From contig NC_047068.1 in NCBI RefSeq assembly GCF_902459465.1, forward strand, positions 18,065,195-18,129,194: DNA of 64,000 nt. The letters run 5' to 3'. The DNA comes from Asterias rubens (taxonomy: Eukaryota; Echinodermata; Asteroidea; Forcipulatida; Asteriidae). A model generated the notes under the pieces. That model ran no database searches. It was not told the DNA's origin and was given only the letters and a program-made list of their open reading frames with translations. The position numbers and the translations under genes were made by a program. Positions 32,401-47,400 of the stretch are shown here, in pieces; the stretch's first letter is position 1; each line of letters begins with the position of its first letter.

Positions 32401-35400
32401 CAAGTAAAAAAAGAAACATGTTTAGCGTCCCTGCCCGCTTCCCCTCTGCTTCCCCTGTCACTCTAACCCCTTTTTGCCTCCTCATTCCCTTTACCTTTTT
32501 GCCCCTGTAGCCCAACAAGTTGTTTTCATTAGAACTTCTTGCTGGTCTATTTGGTAAGACACTGCTCTAGAATTGCAAAGCTGTGATTTTTGTACAGATT
32601 TTTCTGAAAGTACTGATTATACAGTGCTAACATAAATTGGTGTAAGGGTAGAACCAATTTAAAGGAACACGTTGCCTTTGATCGGTCGAGTTGGTCTTTG
32701 AAAAACGTTTGTAACCGTTTGTTATAAAACGCATATGGTTAGAAAGATGATTTAAAAGTAGAATACAATGATCCACATAAATTTGCCTCGAAATTGCGTG
32801 GTTTACTTTGCGAACCAACACGGTCGGCCATTTATGGGAGTAAAAAATTTGACTCCAATAAATGGTCGACCGAATTAGTCAACGAGGTAAAAGGAAACCC
32901 ACGCAATTTCGAGTGATACTTGTGTGGATCATTATATCTACTTTTAAAATATCTTTGTAATCATAAAAATATTTTATAACAAATGGTTACAAACGTTTTT
33001 CAAAAACCAACTTGACCGTTGCAAGGCAACGTGTTCCTCTAATATTCTTTATCCCCAAATTTACACATCTTTTAAACTTCCAAAATGTTATGATTTTAAT
33101 GAAAGTTTTGATTCTACTCTAGATGTGTCAAAATTTGAAATCTTCAATCGTCCTATTTGGGAATCAGGCCACATCGTTGACACTGACTACTGCCTAACCG
33201 TCTTCAATACCTATGGCTACATGATACACTACAAGGTGTCTCAATTCGGCATAGAGGTACAATAAAGCTCATTCCTCCTTTTGTTGGATATTTTTTCTTG
33301 AGTTTTAATATTTTTGTACAACCCATTTATGGGTCATCAGAGCAAGCCAGTCGAAATGTTTAGACCAATTAAGAACTCACTCCACGGTAGTGAAGTTTAT
33401 AATGAGAAGTCCCCTCGATCCACCAAAAGTCATGGCTTGATTTTTTACCTTTCGCCAAGATAGATCATAAAAGGACAGGACAGTTCTTAGTAGAATATAA
33501 AGCAAGACTAGCATTCTCCTGAAGACCAGCAGAGTATACTGTTCGAAACGTCGAGACCAACCGGCTCTTTTCAGAGCCAACACTTGGAGCCAACACTCCC
33601 TCAAAAGAGATTTTACACAAGGTTGTACCCACAAGTCGAATATTCATATTTATATTTGCAGTTATTCTTAAAGCAAGACAAGTTCTTGAACATACATGTA
33701 ATCTACCCAGCAAGTAGATCCACACATGGGGTTACCGCAAACCAAATATATATTGATACCTCACCATACAGTGCCTCAAATCTGATATGCCCAGATATAG
33801 TATGGCCATCTTTTCAAAGTTCAATGGAGTAGAGTTACCAAATACTGAATGGATATTTTACCATTTTTTATATCTATTGTGTTTTTCCTCAGTACCAAAA
33901 CGTAGTGGACTTGAGGACTCTGACTGTCATTGATCTGCAGCATTTTTCAGTTAATGCAAACCTATACCTGGGAGTGCTAACCCAAAATGGCTACCTAAGA
34001 CTCTATATATGGAGCAGTAGATGTAAGTATACTTAATGTGGCCGCGTGGCGTGTTGTGGCCTGGCAGTTAAGAGCATCAGACTTAAGTTCTGGTGTTTCT
34101 GATTGGCAGAGTGTGGGTTCAAGTCCCAGTCGTGACACCTGTGTCCTTAAGCAAGACACCAAGACAATTAACCATGATGCTTTATCCATCGGCTGGGATG
34201 TAAAGCCGTTCCGTTGGTATTATTTTGTTTCGCTCCCTTCATACACTAATTTTTCATTGTTCTAGCTGCCCCCCATCATCCTAATAACTGTATTTTACTG
34301 TTCATTCTGTTGTAGGGCTGGGCCTGCAATTATGTTTTGCTTTGTTGTTCTGTTTTGATTTGATAATTTCTAATTTTGCCTTGAATTGTATTTTGTGTTC
34401 TTGTTTTGTTGAGGTCAAATAAATAATAACAACAGTATATTTCCCTGAAGAATTTGCAATTTCATCTTTTGAAATATAGTCGATCAATTCATAACATCTG
34501 AGGAGCTATCAGTGCCTACACTCTGCTACAACATGCAAGCTTTTCACATTTACGGCCGGTACTACATTCTGGTCTCCGTCGGGCTGGGAGAGTCGGTGCT
34601 CTTAAAGTATCAGAGTCGTCACAGTGCCTTCAGAGAGTACCAACTGTAAGTATTCAGGGAACCAGTTTCACACAGCATTGGATGGTATTTTGGCTGGTAG
34701 CCTTGTTAGATAGAAAAGATAAAAACCTTGTGGTTTATATTGATATCTGAAACAAAAAGTCGCATCCCCTTAAGGTGATCCCCTCGCTGCCGCTTCCCAG
34801 GTTGTATCGTAATTTGGGTGTGATCCCTGGCTACACGGCAGTTAACGGTTGTATGGCTTCTGACTGGCACCCCCGAACAAAGATATTGACAAAATAGGGA
34901 CACCGCCAATATAGGGCTAGATAGCTCAGTTGGTAGAGCGCCGGCACGTTAATCCGGAGGTCGTTGGTTCGAATCCCACTCTAGTCAATTCTTTGTTCAA
35001 CCCCAAAAATCATTTCAAAATTTACCCAGTCAGTTTCTCTTGTGGTTTATATTGATAAGATAAAAACTATGTTCATAAATACCTGAGACAGTTTTCGCTA
35101 TTCCTATTGGTGTAGAGCGCGTCACGTGGGTGTGTATAAACCTTTGTTTATGACCAGTAAAAAGTGTTGAAACATGGGCGTGACACACGAGCTTGCACCT
35201 GTTTCTTATAAGACAGTTTCTTCATTCCTATTGGTCGAGAGCAACGGCTGAAACAGTTGTGCCACATCACGCAATACGCGCAACGCGCACAGCATTCCCT
35301 TACAAGGAGTTGTTTACTCGAGGGCCTTACGATTTCATAGCTGGAGGGGTGTTGTGTTGAAAGAAATCATTGAACATTTATAATTTTTGCATTTGTTTTA

Positions 35401-38400
35401 CTTTTTGATCAAAAAGTGTTGATGTTTTTGACCGCAAAGGTATTTATGAATGGGAATCAAAGTGTGTTGAATCGGTTTTCAACTAGTGGTTCAAACCCGC
35501 CGAGGCCTGGTTCTTTATAATTTACCTCGACTTCGTCACAGTAAAATTATCAAGAACCAGGCCTCGTTGGGATTAAACCACTAGTTGAAAACCTCTTCAC
35601 CACACATTGATTCCCTTATTATCGCGCACAGGGGAAATTAATACAATGGGGCACGAGATGTAGACCCATAATCCGAAAACATGACTGATTCTAGATCTTT
35701 AGATCTGGGCCCAAGTTCATGGCTCTGCTTATCGTAAGCAAAGAATCTTCTCTTAACGAAACAATTGTATTTCACTGGTTAGCAGGGAATTTTTGCGGTA
35801 AGCAGAGCCATGAAATTTGGATTCACAAGTTCCATTCTAGTTTAAAAAAGATGTATTCAAACCCAAATTATTATAAATTTACCCAGTCAATTTTCTTTGT
35901 GGTTTATTACTCGCGGTTTTATTTCATGAGATGATTACAAATTTTAAAAAGATATCAATTGTTTTCCTCGTGCTGTTTTTGTTTCCAGTTTATTTTCACA
36001 GGGTTCAAAGAGAGTGAAATACTTCTCAGAGTCGTACGAACATTACGTTGTGTTTATTGATGACCAGGGTCTGACATCCACTTTCTTCCAGTGGAATGGT
36101 ATGTTAATACTTTTGTTATGTAGAAGAACCTGTCTATTTCAAAGGCAAAAATATACCTTCTTTTTTTTTAAACCGTTTGATTGTTTTAATCCTGTATAAA
36201 TGTTGATGTACCTGTAGATAATAAGACTAACACACAAAAGTGTCATTTCAAAAGGTGGTCACCTTTTTTAAGGTATCGCCCAAAATCCAAGGCAAATATT
36301 TCCACGCAGGAAGAACAATCCCCAATATGAATACACAATCTGAGAAAGGTTACTTTCAGTAATACTTCTCAGATTCAAATTTTGAATCATAAAATTTGAT
36401 CTCTTTTATCATAACCACATTACTTTGAAGTGAAATGTTTCTGAAAATGCTCGGAAGTGCAGCTGCCAAACATCACCTCGGACCAATAAAAACACAGATA
36501 TAGAAAGCTTATGTCTCTGCACATTTATCAAATGAAATCATTGCATCCAGGATGTCTTATTGGCCAGCTGTTGTATCATGAATATTCATTGACAATAACA
36601 CCAGATCCATTTCCAACCAATCAGGATGTCTAATTGGCCAGCTGTTGTATCATGAATATTCATTGACAATAACACCAGATTCATTTCCAACCAATCAGGA
36701 TGTCTTATTGAAGGTGAGATTACTGCTTTCTCTTTCTCAGGGGTCGTATTCCTTCAAATGCAAGTCGTGGATACATTTGGAGCAAATAGCTGGAACTCGA
36801 TCACAGTTCCAGGAGTAGAAGATGGCACCCTCATTATTCTTGCAAGTAATAGCTCCGCCCCTGAAGGGACGCACCCCTTCATGACCTACATGTACGATAC
36901 GGGAACCCTAGACTTTCAGTTCTGGAACCGGTCATCTCTGTTGGCTGTTCTCAATCCACCAGGTAAATTTACTTTCACTCTATTTTAGAATTATTCAGGG
37001 CCCGATTTCATGGCTATGCGCTAACGATCACCATTCTCTGCTTGGCTTGCACTCAATGCCAAATTGCTCAGATAGCTGTGTAAGCGTAGAATGCCGGGTA
37101 ACGTGGAGTACGCTCGCGCACAAGCCAAAATTCCCTGCCAACCCATGCAATATGCTTGACAGAATTCCCTGCTTGCGCACGAAATTCCCTGCTTGTGCAA
37201 GCGCTGACTCTTTGCTTTTGGCAAATTGGGCCCTGGCCAAGGACTCTCAAGAAAGCGAACTTTATCACTCTACTAGCCAAGAACCCAATGGAGAGAAGAC
37301 AAGGGAAGGAAGGCGAGAAAATATACCACTACACCAATCTGACCAACCCGACATTGTAGTGATTTGGATCAGGGATTAAAACACCATCAGGGTGGCACTC
37401 AAATAAAGGACCAAGTCGAGGTCTTTTGGGTCATGACCCTGCTTAAGTATCAAACTTGCGTGCTTATATAACTTTCAGAGTTCGATCCAGTTCCATGCTT
37501 TCACCTCAATAAACCCAAGTCTTGACACTCATGGGGTGACAGGTCTTTTTCTTCAGCTGCACTGCACATCTGGAACTCTCTACTTCTAATAATCTTAGAT
37601 CTTGTCTTTGTCCCACAAAATTCAAATCTCTTGTCAAAATGTATCTTATGTATTACAGGTTTTTAAGGACTATTTTTGTTGTGTCTGTTTTCTTTTGTTT
37701 TGGTTTTGGCTTTACTGCACCTATGAACAAACATATTTTGATCACAGTGCTTCTAAAACTTCATTTTTGCAGAATACTACGATGCCGTCAACAGCCTTTC
37801 ATTTTATATCGACTCATCTGTGTATCTGGCCGTTAGTGTGTCGATGAAGTCCTCTGCCAATGACCAGGGAAATATTTTTGAGATCGCCTTCACTGATGTT
37901 GTTGTGGCCGACCCTGTCGTTATCGAGAACGTGGAACTGGAAGAGTTGATGGCACAAATAGAAGTATAAGGACTTGAGCTCTTGGCCCATTTCCATAGAG
38001 CTGCTTAAGCAGACAATTTTGCCTAACAATTTTCTGAGAAATAAGCAGGGCCATATTTTATAAAACTACTTTCTCTTTGCTAAGCAAAAATTGAGTGGGG
38101 TACCAGCCACAACAATACAAACTTAATGTAAATTTGGCTGGTAACCTGATTCTACTAAGCAATACTATTCTGTGTTTAGCAAGTTTTGGTGCTTACAGGC
38201 TTTATGTAATTGGGCCCAGATTACCAGTCACAAAATGTACATGTAAGATGGTATTTTGCCGAGTAACCTTAATCTGGTAAGCATTATGTTGCTATGCTTA
38301 ACTTCTTTGATGTGCTTAAGCAGCTCTATGAAATTGAGCACTGGTGTTTATGATCAGCAGAGTGTGGGTTCAAGCCCTGGGCCCAATGGGAGACTTTCTG

Positions 38401-41400
38401 GGACGATAGAGGGCAGCAGACTTACCGGGTAAATCCATTGTTCTCAGAATTATGCGCATGTTCAGAACTACGTAAACAATGGAAATTTACCCGGTATGTC
38501 TGCTGCCACCTAGTGTTGGAAAGTCTCCTATTTCATGGCTCTGGGAATTCCGCGCTTACGTCAAGCATATTTCACAGGTTATAGCAGGAATAATTGCTTG
38601 TGCGCGTGAAGATTCCATGTTACTAGGCATTCTTAGCTTTAATACACAGCTAGCGCAGAATCTTCTCAGTAAAGTTTTCTGCAAAAGCAGCTCTATGAAA
38701 TAGGTCCTTGGTCTGTAGCACTCCAGTGGAGGAAAATGAAGAATGACCATGAGGAGTGGTCAGAAGGCAATCACAGGGATAAATATGTGTAAAAGTGTCA
38801 TAAGGATTCTACAATGACTCTACCTGAAACCTTCCGAACCCCTATACATAGGCCATATATCTTTTACACTCTTCAGTCTCATAACGATGACTAATTAAGA
38901 GACCAATTAAGAACTAACTGAAGTTAATATTGAGAAGTCCCCTCGATCCACTAAAATGAAAGTAGTAGTCCCGGCCTGGTAGTAGTTAATGATATGCAGG
39001 ACAGATCTTTTCAGAACCGAGAAGTCTCTCGCATTCTGTGTGGTCATTGGTGGTAGTGTAACCAAGTAGACACATGGTTTCTCATTTGGACACACTTATG
39101 ACACACTAAAGTGCACTTCTCATTTAGATATTATCATTACATGGTGTTACCGCAAACCAAATATACATTGGTACCTCACTTCTCAATATTTCTCAATACT
39201 TCTCAATATTAACTTCACCAAGCAATGCCTCAAATCCCAAAAGCAAAGTCGCCCTTAGATTTTTTTCCTCAAATATTATTTTTATAATTATGTCTGTTTC
39301 CCTAGAGCACTATAACAACCAGGGAGGTTGAGTTATTCCGGGCTAGGGAGGAAGTTGCAGACAGCGTGACGCTGGATGGCGACCAAGATGTCTTGAACAG
39401 CAAAATATTTCGGGACGCTAACATCGACGATGTCGACGCCAGTGAAATTGATGTTGAGGGTAAACAAAAATATTCCAAGTCCCTTTTTTAAAACCATGGC
39501 GCGAGGTTGGTTTATTTATTTGTTTGTTTGTATCGTTAGATTATATTCCCATCAAGGGAACCCAGTAAAGCTCCCACAAGGGGATGTTAGCACCAAGCTG
39601 GCAACAGCCAATCGCTCTCAAGGCCAATTTATAGTCGGCGGGCGATGGTCGGGCGATGGAAGTTTTGACGCGCGATCAAAATCAGACACAGTTTTTAGGC
39701 CTTAGCAATGACTATAAACTTTGTCGCGCCTCAAGATTTCCATGGCGCGACCATTACATGACTGACTATAAACTGGCCTTCGAATAACCAATCGCTCTCA
39801 TACAAGTGTCGTGGCCGAGAGCACCTAATTAAGAGCACCGAATTCCAACTCTGGTGTTTCTGATCAGCAGAGTGTGGGTTTGGAGTCACGGTCGTGACAC
39901 TTGTGTCCTTAAGCAAGACTTAAACATTGCTTCGACCTTCTGATGTAAAGCCATTGGTCACATGTGTTTTGTAACGCACGTAAAAGAGAAGGGGTTCGCC
40001 CCAGTGCTCCTGGTTATATTGGCTGCATATTGAGCCACTGCACCTTGTAAACCATTACATGGTGCTATGAAAAAGGAGTAGATCTCATAATTCGAACTCA
40101 GTCCAACAATACCTTGCAGGAAAATACTGTATGTTAAAGCGCCTTGAACGTCACTGAGCCACTATTGTTATTATTATTATTAAACATTGGTTTAACATCT
40201 ATGATTATGTACTACACAAATCAATAAATTGTGATTCCGTAACTGGATGAGTACTAATAAATAATTAAAAATATTAATAATGGAAATTTATTTAGCGCCT
40301 ATCCATGTTAACATGCTCCTTGGCGCTGAACAATTTAAAGGAAACCTTTTAAAATCCATACAGTTAAAACACCCTAGAGAAAATAAAAGTCTCAATCAAA
40401 CTTGTGTTTAGATTTCAGGTAATGTTGATATTTTTTTTCTGCGCCTTGAACACTCAAGAGTGGATACGTCCGCATTACAGTCTTATTATTATTACTTTGT
40501 TATTTACTTTCTCCCTTTTTTAGAAACCTTTCATTTTCCGAGTGCAACCAACGAGAGTCTAGGTTATCTTGTCAACCAGTCCATTGCGCAGCAACAACAA
40601 GTGCAGGAATGCCTGGATTTTTTCGATGGTAGGATTTTTTTCTAACAGATGTTAACTTATGGGGAGAAAGAATATCATTTAGTTTTACCTTTACACCGAT
40701 GTGTATCTAGTGCTGTATAGTCGGTACTGTACCAAGCTCTGTTAAAAAAATCGAGCAGTAGGCTCCGAGCAGTAGGCTCGAGTCAGGATCACTGGCCTTT
40801 GGGAAGTGGGCAGGGATGAGATTGTTCATACTTCTGGCTGAATTCAGACTATTTATGTCGGCCTGGTGAAGAAAATCAGACAATATTTGTTTACACAAAT
40901 AAAGAAATCCTGCTCATTGGTATGCTTCTCTAGTGCTTTGGATACTGTTTTCAAAAGCTCCTTGGAAGGGGTTACCAAACCGTAGAAATGGCATCAATTC
41001 AACATACCTTTGAATTTGTATCCAAGTTTCAGACTTTTTCTTTAGTAATGACTCTCACCCCTGAGTGGGTTCCAGGTGAATGATTACAAAATAACAACTT
41101 TACTGATAATATCTTTTTGATGACAGTTTTTGGACTTTTGCCCTTCCCTGGATGGCCTGTGCTTGTTTTAATTGTATTGTCCGAAGAATTAAGATAAATC
41201 AAATAATAACAGTTACAGTGAAAGTTATGAGTAGAATTCAGAGATTTTGGTTAATGGGAGATTCACATTTTGATTCCCTGTTCCACCCACATATGTAGAT
41301 GTTGGCCATGTTCTCTGACATGGAGCCTTTAAGAAATACTTGAATGCAGAACAGCACACTAACTTCACTCTTCTCATTTTGTCTCTTCTTGTAGGCATTA

Positions 41401-44400
41401 TGATGTTGAACACCACCCAGACCATTATTGGGTTGAAGACTATCCAGAATATGACAATAGAGGGCCCGCTAAACTCAACTTCCTTCACTTCGAGGCTGTT
41501 CAATGATGTGGACATTGACCTACTAGATGAGCAGGCATTCAGGTAGAGGAATTTCTTGGGCATTTCTCAAACTTTAGCTTGGGCTCCGGCCCCATAATAA
41601 TAACAGCCAGTTTTTAAATAGCGCTTTTCACACCCGAAGGGTGTCTCAAAGCGCTTCCAACATTATTATGGATTGGTTTATGTCATTATAGTCGACAACA
41701 TTTTGTGCCACTCTTTCAATTCTAGATTGGATGTTCCTGACCAAGTCATCAATGGAGCTCTGACTTTCAGTGGGAATTTATCATCGACGGCCAGCATCGA
41801 TCTTGACGATGGATATTTAGTGAATGGCTTGGATCTGTCTGAAGATGTTGTCTTGACACATGGAGAGCAAAGAATCACAGGTGAGGAAAGGAATCTCTCG
41901 TGGTGTGTCATGGCCGAACTAATAAGAGCACCGGACTCGAGCACTGGTGTTGCTGATCACCCCGAGTGTGGGCTTGAGTTGCTCATGCATATGTGCACTC
42001 CACGTTAATAGACAATCTTTGCTGACACAGCTAACGCAGAAATTAGGCGCTTGTCTTGTAGGCAAAGTTGCTCCACTGCTTTGGTTCACACATACAATGT
42101 ACCCTCGCACGATCAGAATTGGGATTTCACAAATAGTTGAGACTAGTCTTATCTCGAGTGAGGACGAGTTACTCGTCCTAACTTAGGACTAGTATATGTC
42201 TCCTAGAACTTGTCCTAAGTTAGGCCGTGTCCGAATTGGTGGCTACGGCTGCGGCTACGACCGTTGCCAGGGGTGTTGCTAAGGGCATGCTATACTGTAA
42301 TGCATAATGACGCGATGATCCGGCCGTAGCCGTGGCCGTAGCCGCCAATTCGGATCCGGCCTTAGGACTGTCTTAAGTTGATAGTAACTGAAAATACTTC
42401 ACTGTCCTAAATTGTGTACAAACCACTGTTTTTTGTTGTTACTTCATAATGCAGGATCGAAGATATTTCAACAAGATACAACATTTCTGAAAGACATGGA
42501 TCTGGACTCTGGTGTTTCCCTGAATGAGATTGACCCATCTGAGCATTTAGTCACGTTGGATGGCTCGCATGTTATCAAAGGTAACAGAGACAAGGTGCTC
42601 TACCAATTGAGCTACCTACATGTTGCCCTTATGTTGGTCTCCGTATTTTATTCACACATGTTTTATAAATAAGAATAACAACTGCATTTATAAGATGCCT
42701 AACACCTCCAAAAGAAAGTCTCAGAGGAACAAAATAAAATGACGGTTACAATGAATTGAACAGAAATGTTTTGAGAATACTCTTGAAATGTGAGATAGTG
42801 GTAGCTTGTTTAATGTGTAGAGGGAGATTGTTCCATAAATGAGATCCAGCAAATTGAAAACTACGTTGACCCTATGTTTTGATGGCAATATTAGAGATTA
42901 CACGGGTGTCTTTGTAAGCAGAACGGCGCTTTCTAGTAGGAGTGTATGGAGTGGGTAGATCTTTCAGGTAAGTTGGTCCACTTCCACGACTGAATTGAAA
43001 TGTTTGAAGGAAAATTTTGTAGATGATGCGAGCATGGACAGGAAGCTAATGGAGACATTGCAAAGCTTGAGTGAGCAATGTATGTGGGACAAAAGTAGTT
43101 CAATATCTTTGAAAGCGTGAGACTTGCACGATCTATAACGTTAGCAACAGTTGTAGCCGTAGCTGTAGCCTTCTATTCTTATATGGCCTGCGGCCGATTT
43201 CACAAAGAGCCAAGATTGATCATAACTGCAAATCAATTGCAGCTGCTTAGTAAAGTGTGATGTCACAACACAAATCACTATGGTAATTCTGACAACTTGT
43301 CTTACGATGGATTTTGTTGCTTTGTGAAATTGACCCCTGGCATGCACTTCAAGAGATTTACACTGTCTTTAAACTATTGCTATTTTCCAGGTCAGCTGAA
43401 TTTCACTGACGTTGTTCATATTGATGGTAGCATTATAACTGATGGGTTGGTGGACGGAGTGGATGTCAGCTTCATGTGTGAAAATGTCATGACTATATCC
43501 ACTAGTCAGACAATCTCAGGTAATATTTTAATTATAACAACAACAACAATAACGATAATAACAATAATATAGGAGACTTATAATGCGCCATGTTTGTCAC
43601 AGGTGACGCTCCTGGCACAGAAACCCTTACTTAGCTAGTAGGAAGTCTCCCTTCTCAGTTTGATAGGGAGTTAGTTCCATAGGGAAGGACCAGACCGAGA
43701 GAAAGAACGGTTTCCCCGGGAGTGATGTAAGAGGGGCACTCGAATAATGCCATAAATTCATTATTCTCTGTTTCAAGTTGAGTAATCTACAAGACCCAGT
43801 TGTCTTCAAGGCAGTACTTGTAAGCAGCATCTAGCAACGGACACAGCATTTCAACGGAGCCTGCTTTTTGTTTCAGAACCAACACTACTATAGACCAATT
43901 GCATATGACGTCACACTCTCAAAAAGGAGGCAGATCATTGGACAATAGCTGTTCTCCGTGCGTAAAAACGTGTGCGTGACCTCAGCGTACCTGTAGCGTT
44001 TCAACTTATGCAAGGGGAAGCTATTGGTTCTTGCACAATACAGAACGCGCCTCCGAACGATGAGCGTAATTTTGGGTGTCAACTCTCTTTTGTGCATGTT
44101 TGTATACGATTTTGACACCCAAAATGACACCCAGGATAGGCACATGTGAGTTTGCTGCGTGTATTGCAAGGGGTCTACAAAGAGATTTACACATGGTGCT
44201 ATCGCAAACTTCACCTGATTATACTCCCACCATGCATTGTTTAAAATCCTACTAATCTGTTATTTTTATCTCCTCTGCAATCTGTATAGGCTCCCTTGTG
44301 TTCCAGCAAGCTCCGTTGTTCAATACGGACGTAACATACGATGGTTTGTTGGGAAGAGTCAACATTACACATCTCAATGAAGAATCTGTGAAGATCAATG

Positions 44401-47400
44401 AAAATACAGTGGTGAGTAAAGGCCGGAGTATCAAGCTCAACATTACTTGAACATTCGCAACATGTTCAGTTTGATTTTTTCTCATGAAGACGAGCAGCGA
44501 AACGTCATGACTAAACTGGCTTTTTCAGAGCCAACACTTCCTCAAAACATGCAAATTATTACATGGTTGTACCCACAGTTCTGTTTCTCTTGAGGCTACT
44601 AAATATTTGTAGAAAAAAAAGTTGCATCACCTTAAGGTGATCCCTCTGCTGCTGCTTGCTAGGTTGTATTGACTCCTTGCATGCACGTCACTTGCGGCGA
44701 CCATTTTGGTGGTTTACGTGTAGGCGCCGCGTCACTTCACTGAATAACGCACAGTGACTTTGCCCACCAAGTGGCACATCCAAGATTATTCTGATAATGA
44801 CATCAGGTGAATTGGGTCAATTGTAAACTTGGGTGTGATCCCTGGCTATATGGCTGTTACAGGTTCAATAGCTTCTGACTGGCACCCCAGAACAAAAATA
44901 AGAACAAAATAAGGATGCCACCCAAAATACTTCATCTGAAATCGCCCCAATGATTGTATACATCTACAGTTACATAGGATTCAAAACAATCAAACAGTTC
45001 CAAAAACCAAAAGTATACTTTGTCTTTTAAGACTAACCGTTTTTTATTTATTTGTTCTTGTTTAGATCACAGGGGAGAAGACATTTGCAGAGGATGTTTC
45101 AGTGGCTGGTGATGTCACTCTTGGCACCACAGTCAACGATGTGGATCTACAACAGAATGTTGTGCTGTTGAATGGTAGGACGTTGATCACTCAGGCTTTA
45201 CTTCATATTGCATAAATCTTCCGCCTTTTTGTGGCATCTCATAATCTATCAAATTTTATAAGAATAATTGGTTGCTTCTTGTATATAGCGCGCATCCTTT
45301 ACTCAGTGATGCTCAAGGCGCTTTAACATACTGTAATTTCTGCAAGGTATTGTTGGACCACATTTGATTTATGAGACCTACTCCTTTGACATAGCACCAT
45401 GTCATGGTTTACAGGGTGCTGTGGCACAATATGCTGCCAATCAAACCAGGAACAACGGAGCGGACCCCTTACCTTTTCGATAAGTGCACTGGGTTCTCTT
45501 TTCCTTGCATTACACAACACACGAGACCAACGGTTTTACATCCCACCCTAAGGACGAAGCATCATGGTTAAGTGTCCGGCTTAAGGACACAGGTGTCACG
45601 ACTCTTGAGCCCACACTCGCTAGGCCATGACACTCCTTTATGTAGAGGAAAACTTGTCTAGTTATTTGTTATACATAGTTTGCTTGTAAGGATGATTAGT
45701 AGCAATTTTTAACAGATATTTTAAACAATTTCTAAGTAATTTATGCTTGACTGAATGTTTTGGCTATGAATGACTTTTTTTCCCTGCCGTTATTTACTTG
45801 AAGCTAACGGTACCTTGGCTGGACCCAGGACCTTCACTGGACCAGTAACAGCAGCTGGTGATGTAGATCTTAATGGATTAGTGAATAAATTGAATCTCAC
45901 TCAGGATGTTGTCACGCTCAAAGGTAAGGCTGTGTCTGAAACAGCGACTTCGGCTACAGCTACGGCTAGAGTAGCACGTCTGCCAGTGTTGAAGAATAGG
46001 CAGACATGTGCAATCTAGCCATAGCTGTAGCCAAAGTCGCCATTTCGGACACGACCTAAGTTCACAATCAACATCCAGCACAATTTTTTTTTCTTCAGGA
46101 AATATGGCTGCCGCTTCCCAGGTTGAATCGTAAACTTGGGTGTTATCCCTGGCCATGGCAGTTTATGGTTATATGGCTTCTTATTTGCACCCCGAACAAA
46201 GATATTGACAAATTAGGGAGACCGCCAACATAGTGCTGGATAGTTCAGTTGGTAGAGCGTCGGCACATTAATCTGGAGCCGTTTCTAATCTCACCTGGGG
46301 CTAAGTGGATTGGGTTTTCAGTCCCTACTGGACTGCGTGGGTTTTCCCTGGAATACTTCCTTCCTTGTCTTTTCTCTGTTTGGTTCTTGGCTAGTATAGT
46401 GATTTAGTTTATTTTTCCAAGAGGCCCTGCTTCACAACCAGAATAACAAAAAAATAGAAATAGAAAAAATTTAAAAAGATTTCATGGTTGAACTTTTGTT
46501 ATGATTTTTTTTGCAGGTAACCACACCATCACTGGAAAGAAGACTTTTGTTGACGGCATAAATGCAGAACAGTCCATTAATGTGACGGGGAATGTTGATA
46601 CGGTCGACCTATCGGCTTGGGCCAATGATGTGATGATGTTATCATCTGATCAGACAATTCAAGGTATGGTAACTCTCCAAACAAAGATATTGACACAATA
46701 TTCTGACCGCCAACATAAGGCGCAGAGTACTGGCATGTTAATGTAGAGGTTGCAGGTCCAAGTCCTACTCCCCTCATTTTTTTTCCTCATAGTGTAATAT
46801 TTTGTATTTATGTGCCAACAAATTTGTGAGAAAGTTACCCTATCAATCAACTGCAGGGCTTGGCTCCAAAAAAATGTCCCTCGTCACTCTTGCCTTTCTT
46901 GCTCTCTTCGGTGTTCCAGGTAGAAGGTGCTGTTAGCGATGATGTCGATTTCCCGCACACGGTATTTTAAAAATAAGCCACAAGGCATGTTGGGAAACTA
47001 AATAATAAGCAGGCCATGTTGGATTTCAAATTATAGTAGTAAGTTGTGGGTAAAAAGCAAGTTATTGTACCAGACATTCAAACCTGACTTACCTTTATCA
47101 ATAAATTAATCAATCATTAAATTTATAAGGCGCTAATCCAAGAGTCGAATATCATGGTGCAGCCATCTTGAATTCCCCCCCCCCCATTGATATCAATGTA
47201 ACCAAACTGAGGCTGGAAAGAACAAAATAGTCTGGTTCCTATTTGCAAAAGGATTATTAGCATTCATTGTTGTAATTCGATGCGAGGAACATGACAAAAT
47301 GCGAGGCAGCATGAGAAAGGTCTATTGGCTAACTGTAAAAGGTATAGACCATGTGAACCTTGTTTACAGTAAGTGTGATCGTGCACATTCTTTCAGTATT

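Larger units (their letters stand above)
32122..37963 (+). other. N-terminal EAR-like beta-propeller, about seven blades
   Basis: Seven exons encode segments of 45-60 residues with the EAR/EPTP pattern of an aromatic strand, a short turn, a strand like YLxVxxxxG and an aromatic strand. Examples are HFSVNANLYLGVLTQNGYLR, FHIYGRYYILVSVGLGES, YFSESYEHYVVFIDDQG and FYIDSSVYLAVSVSMKS. EAR repeats (as in LGI and TSPEAR proteins) fold as seven-bladed propellers. Counting seven blades here is my reading; the repeats are divergent. Confidence 0.6.

Noticed and set aside
34915..34987. A genuine tRNA-Asn gene (GTT anticodon position)
   Set aside because: The anticodon stem has a mismatch, the base before the anticodon is C instead of U, and decayed relatives in the window show it belongs to a SINE.
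37021..37379. Several overlapping ORFs of 67-110 codons on both strands
   Set aside because: They lie on a family B MITE and SINE relic (TTTCATGGCTATGCGC, ACCCAATGGAGAGAAGAC) that occurs elsewhere, with no domain similarity.
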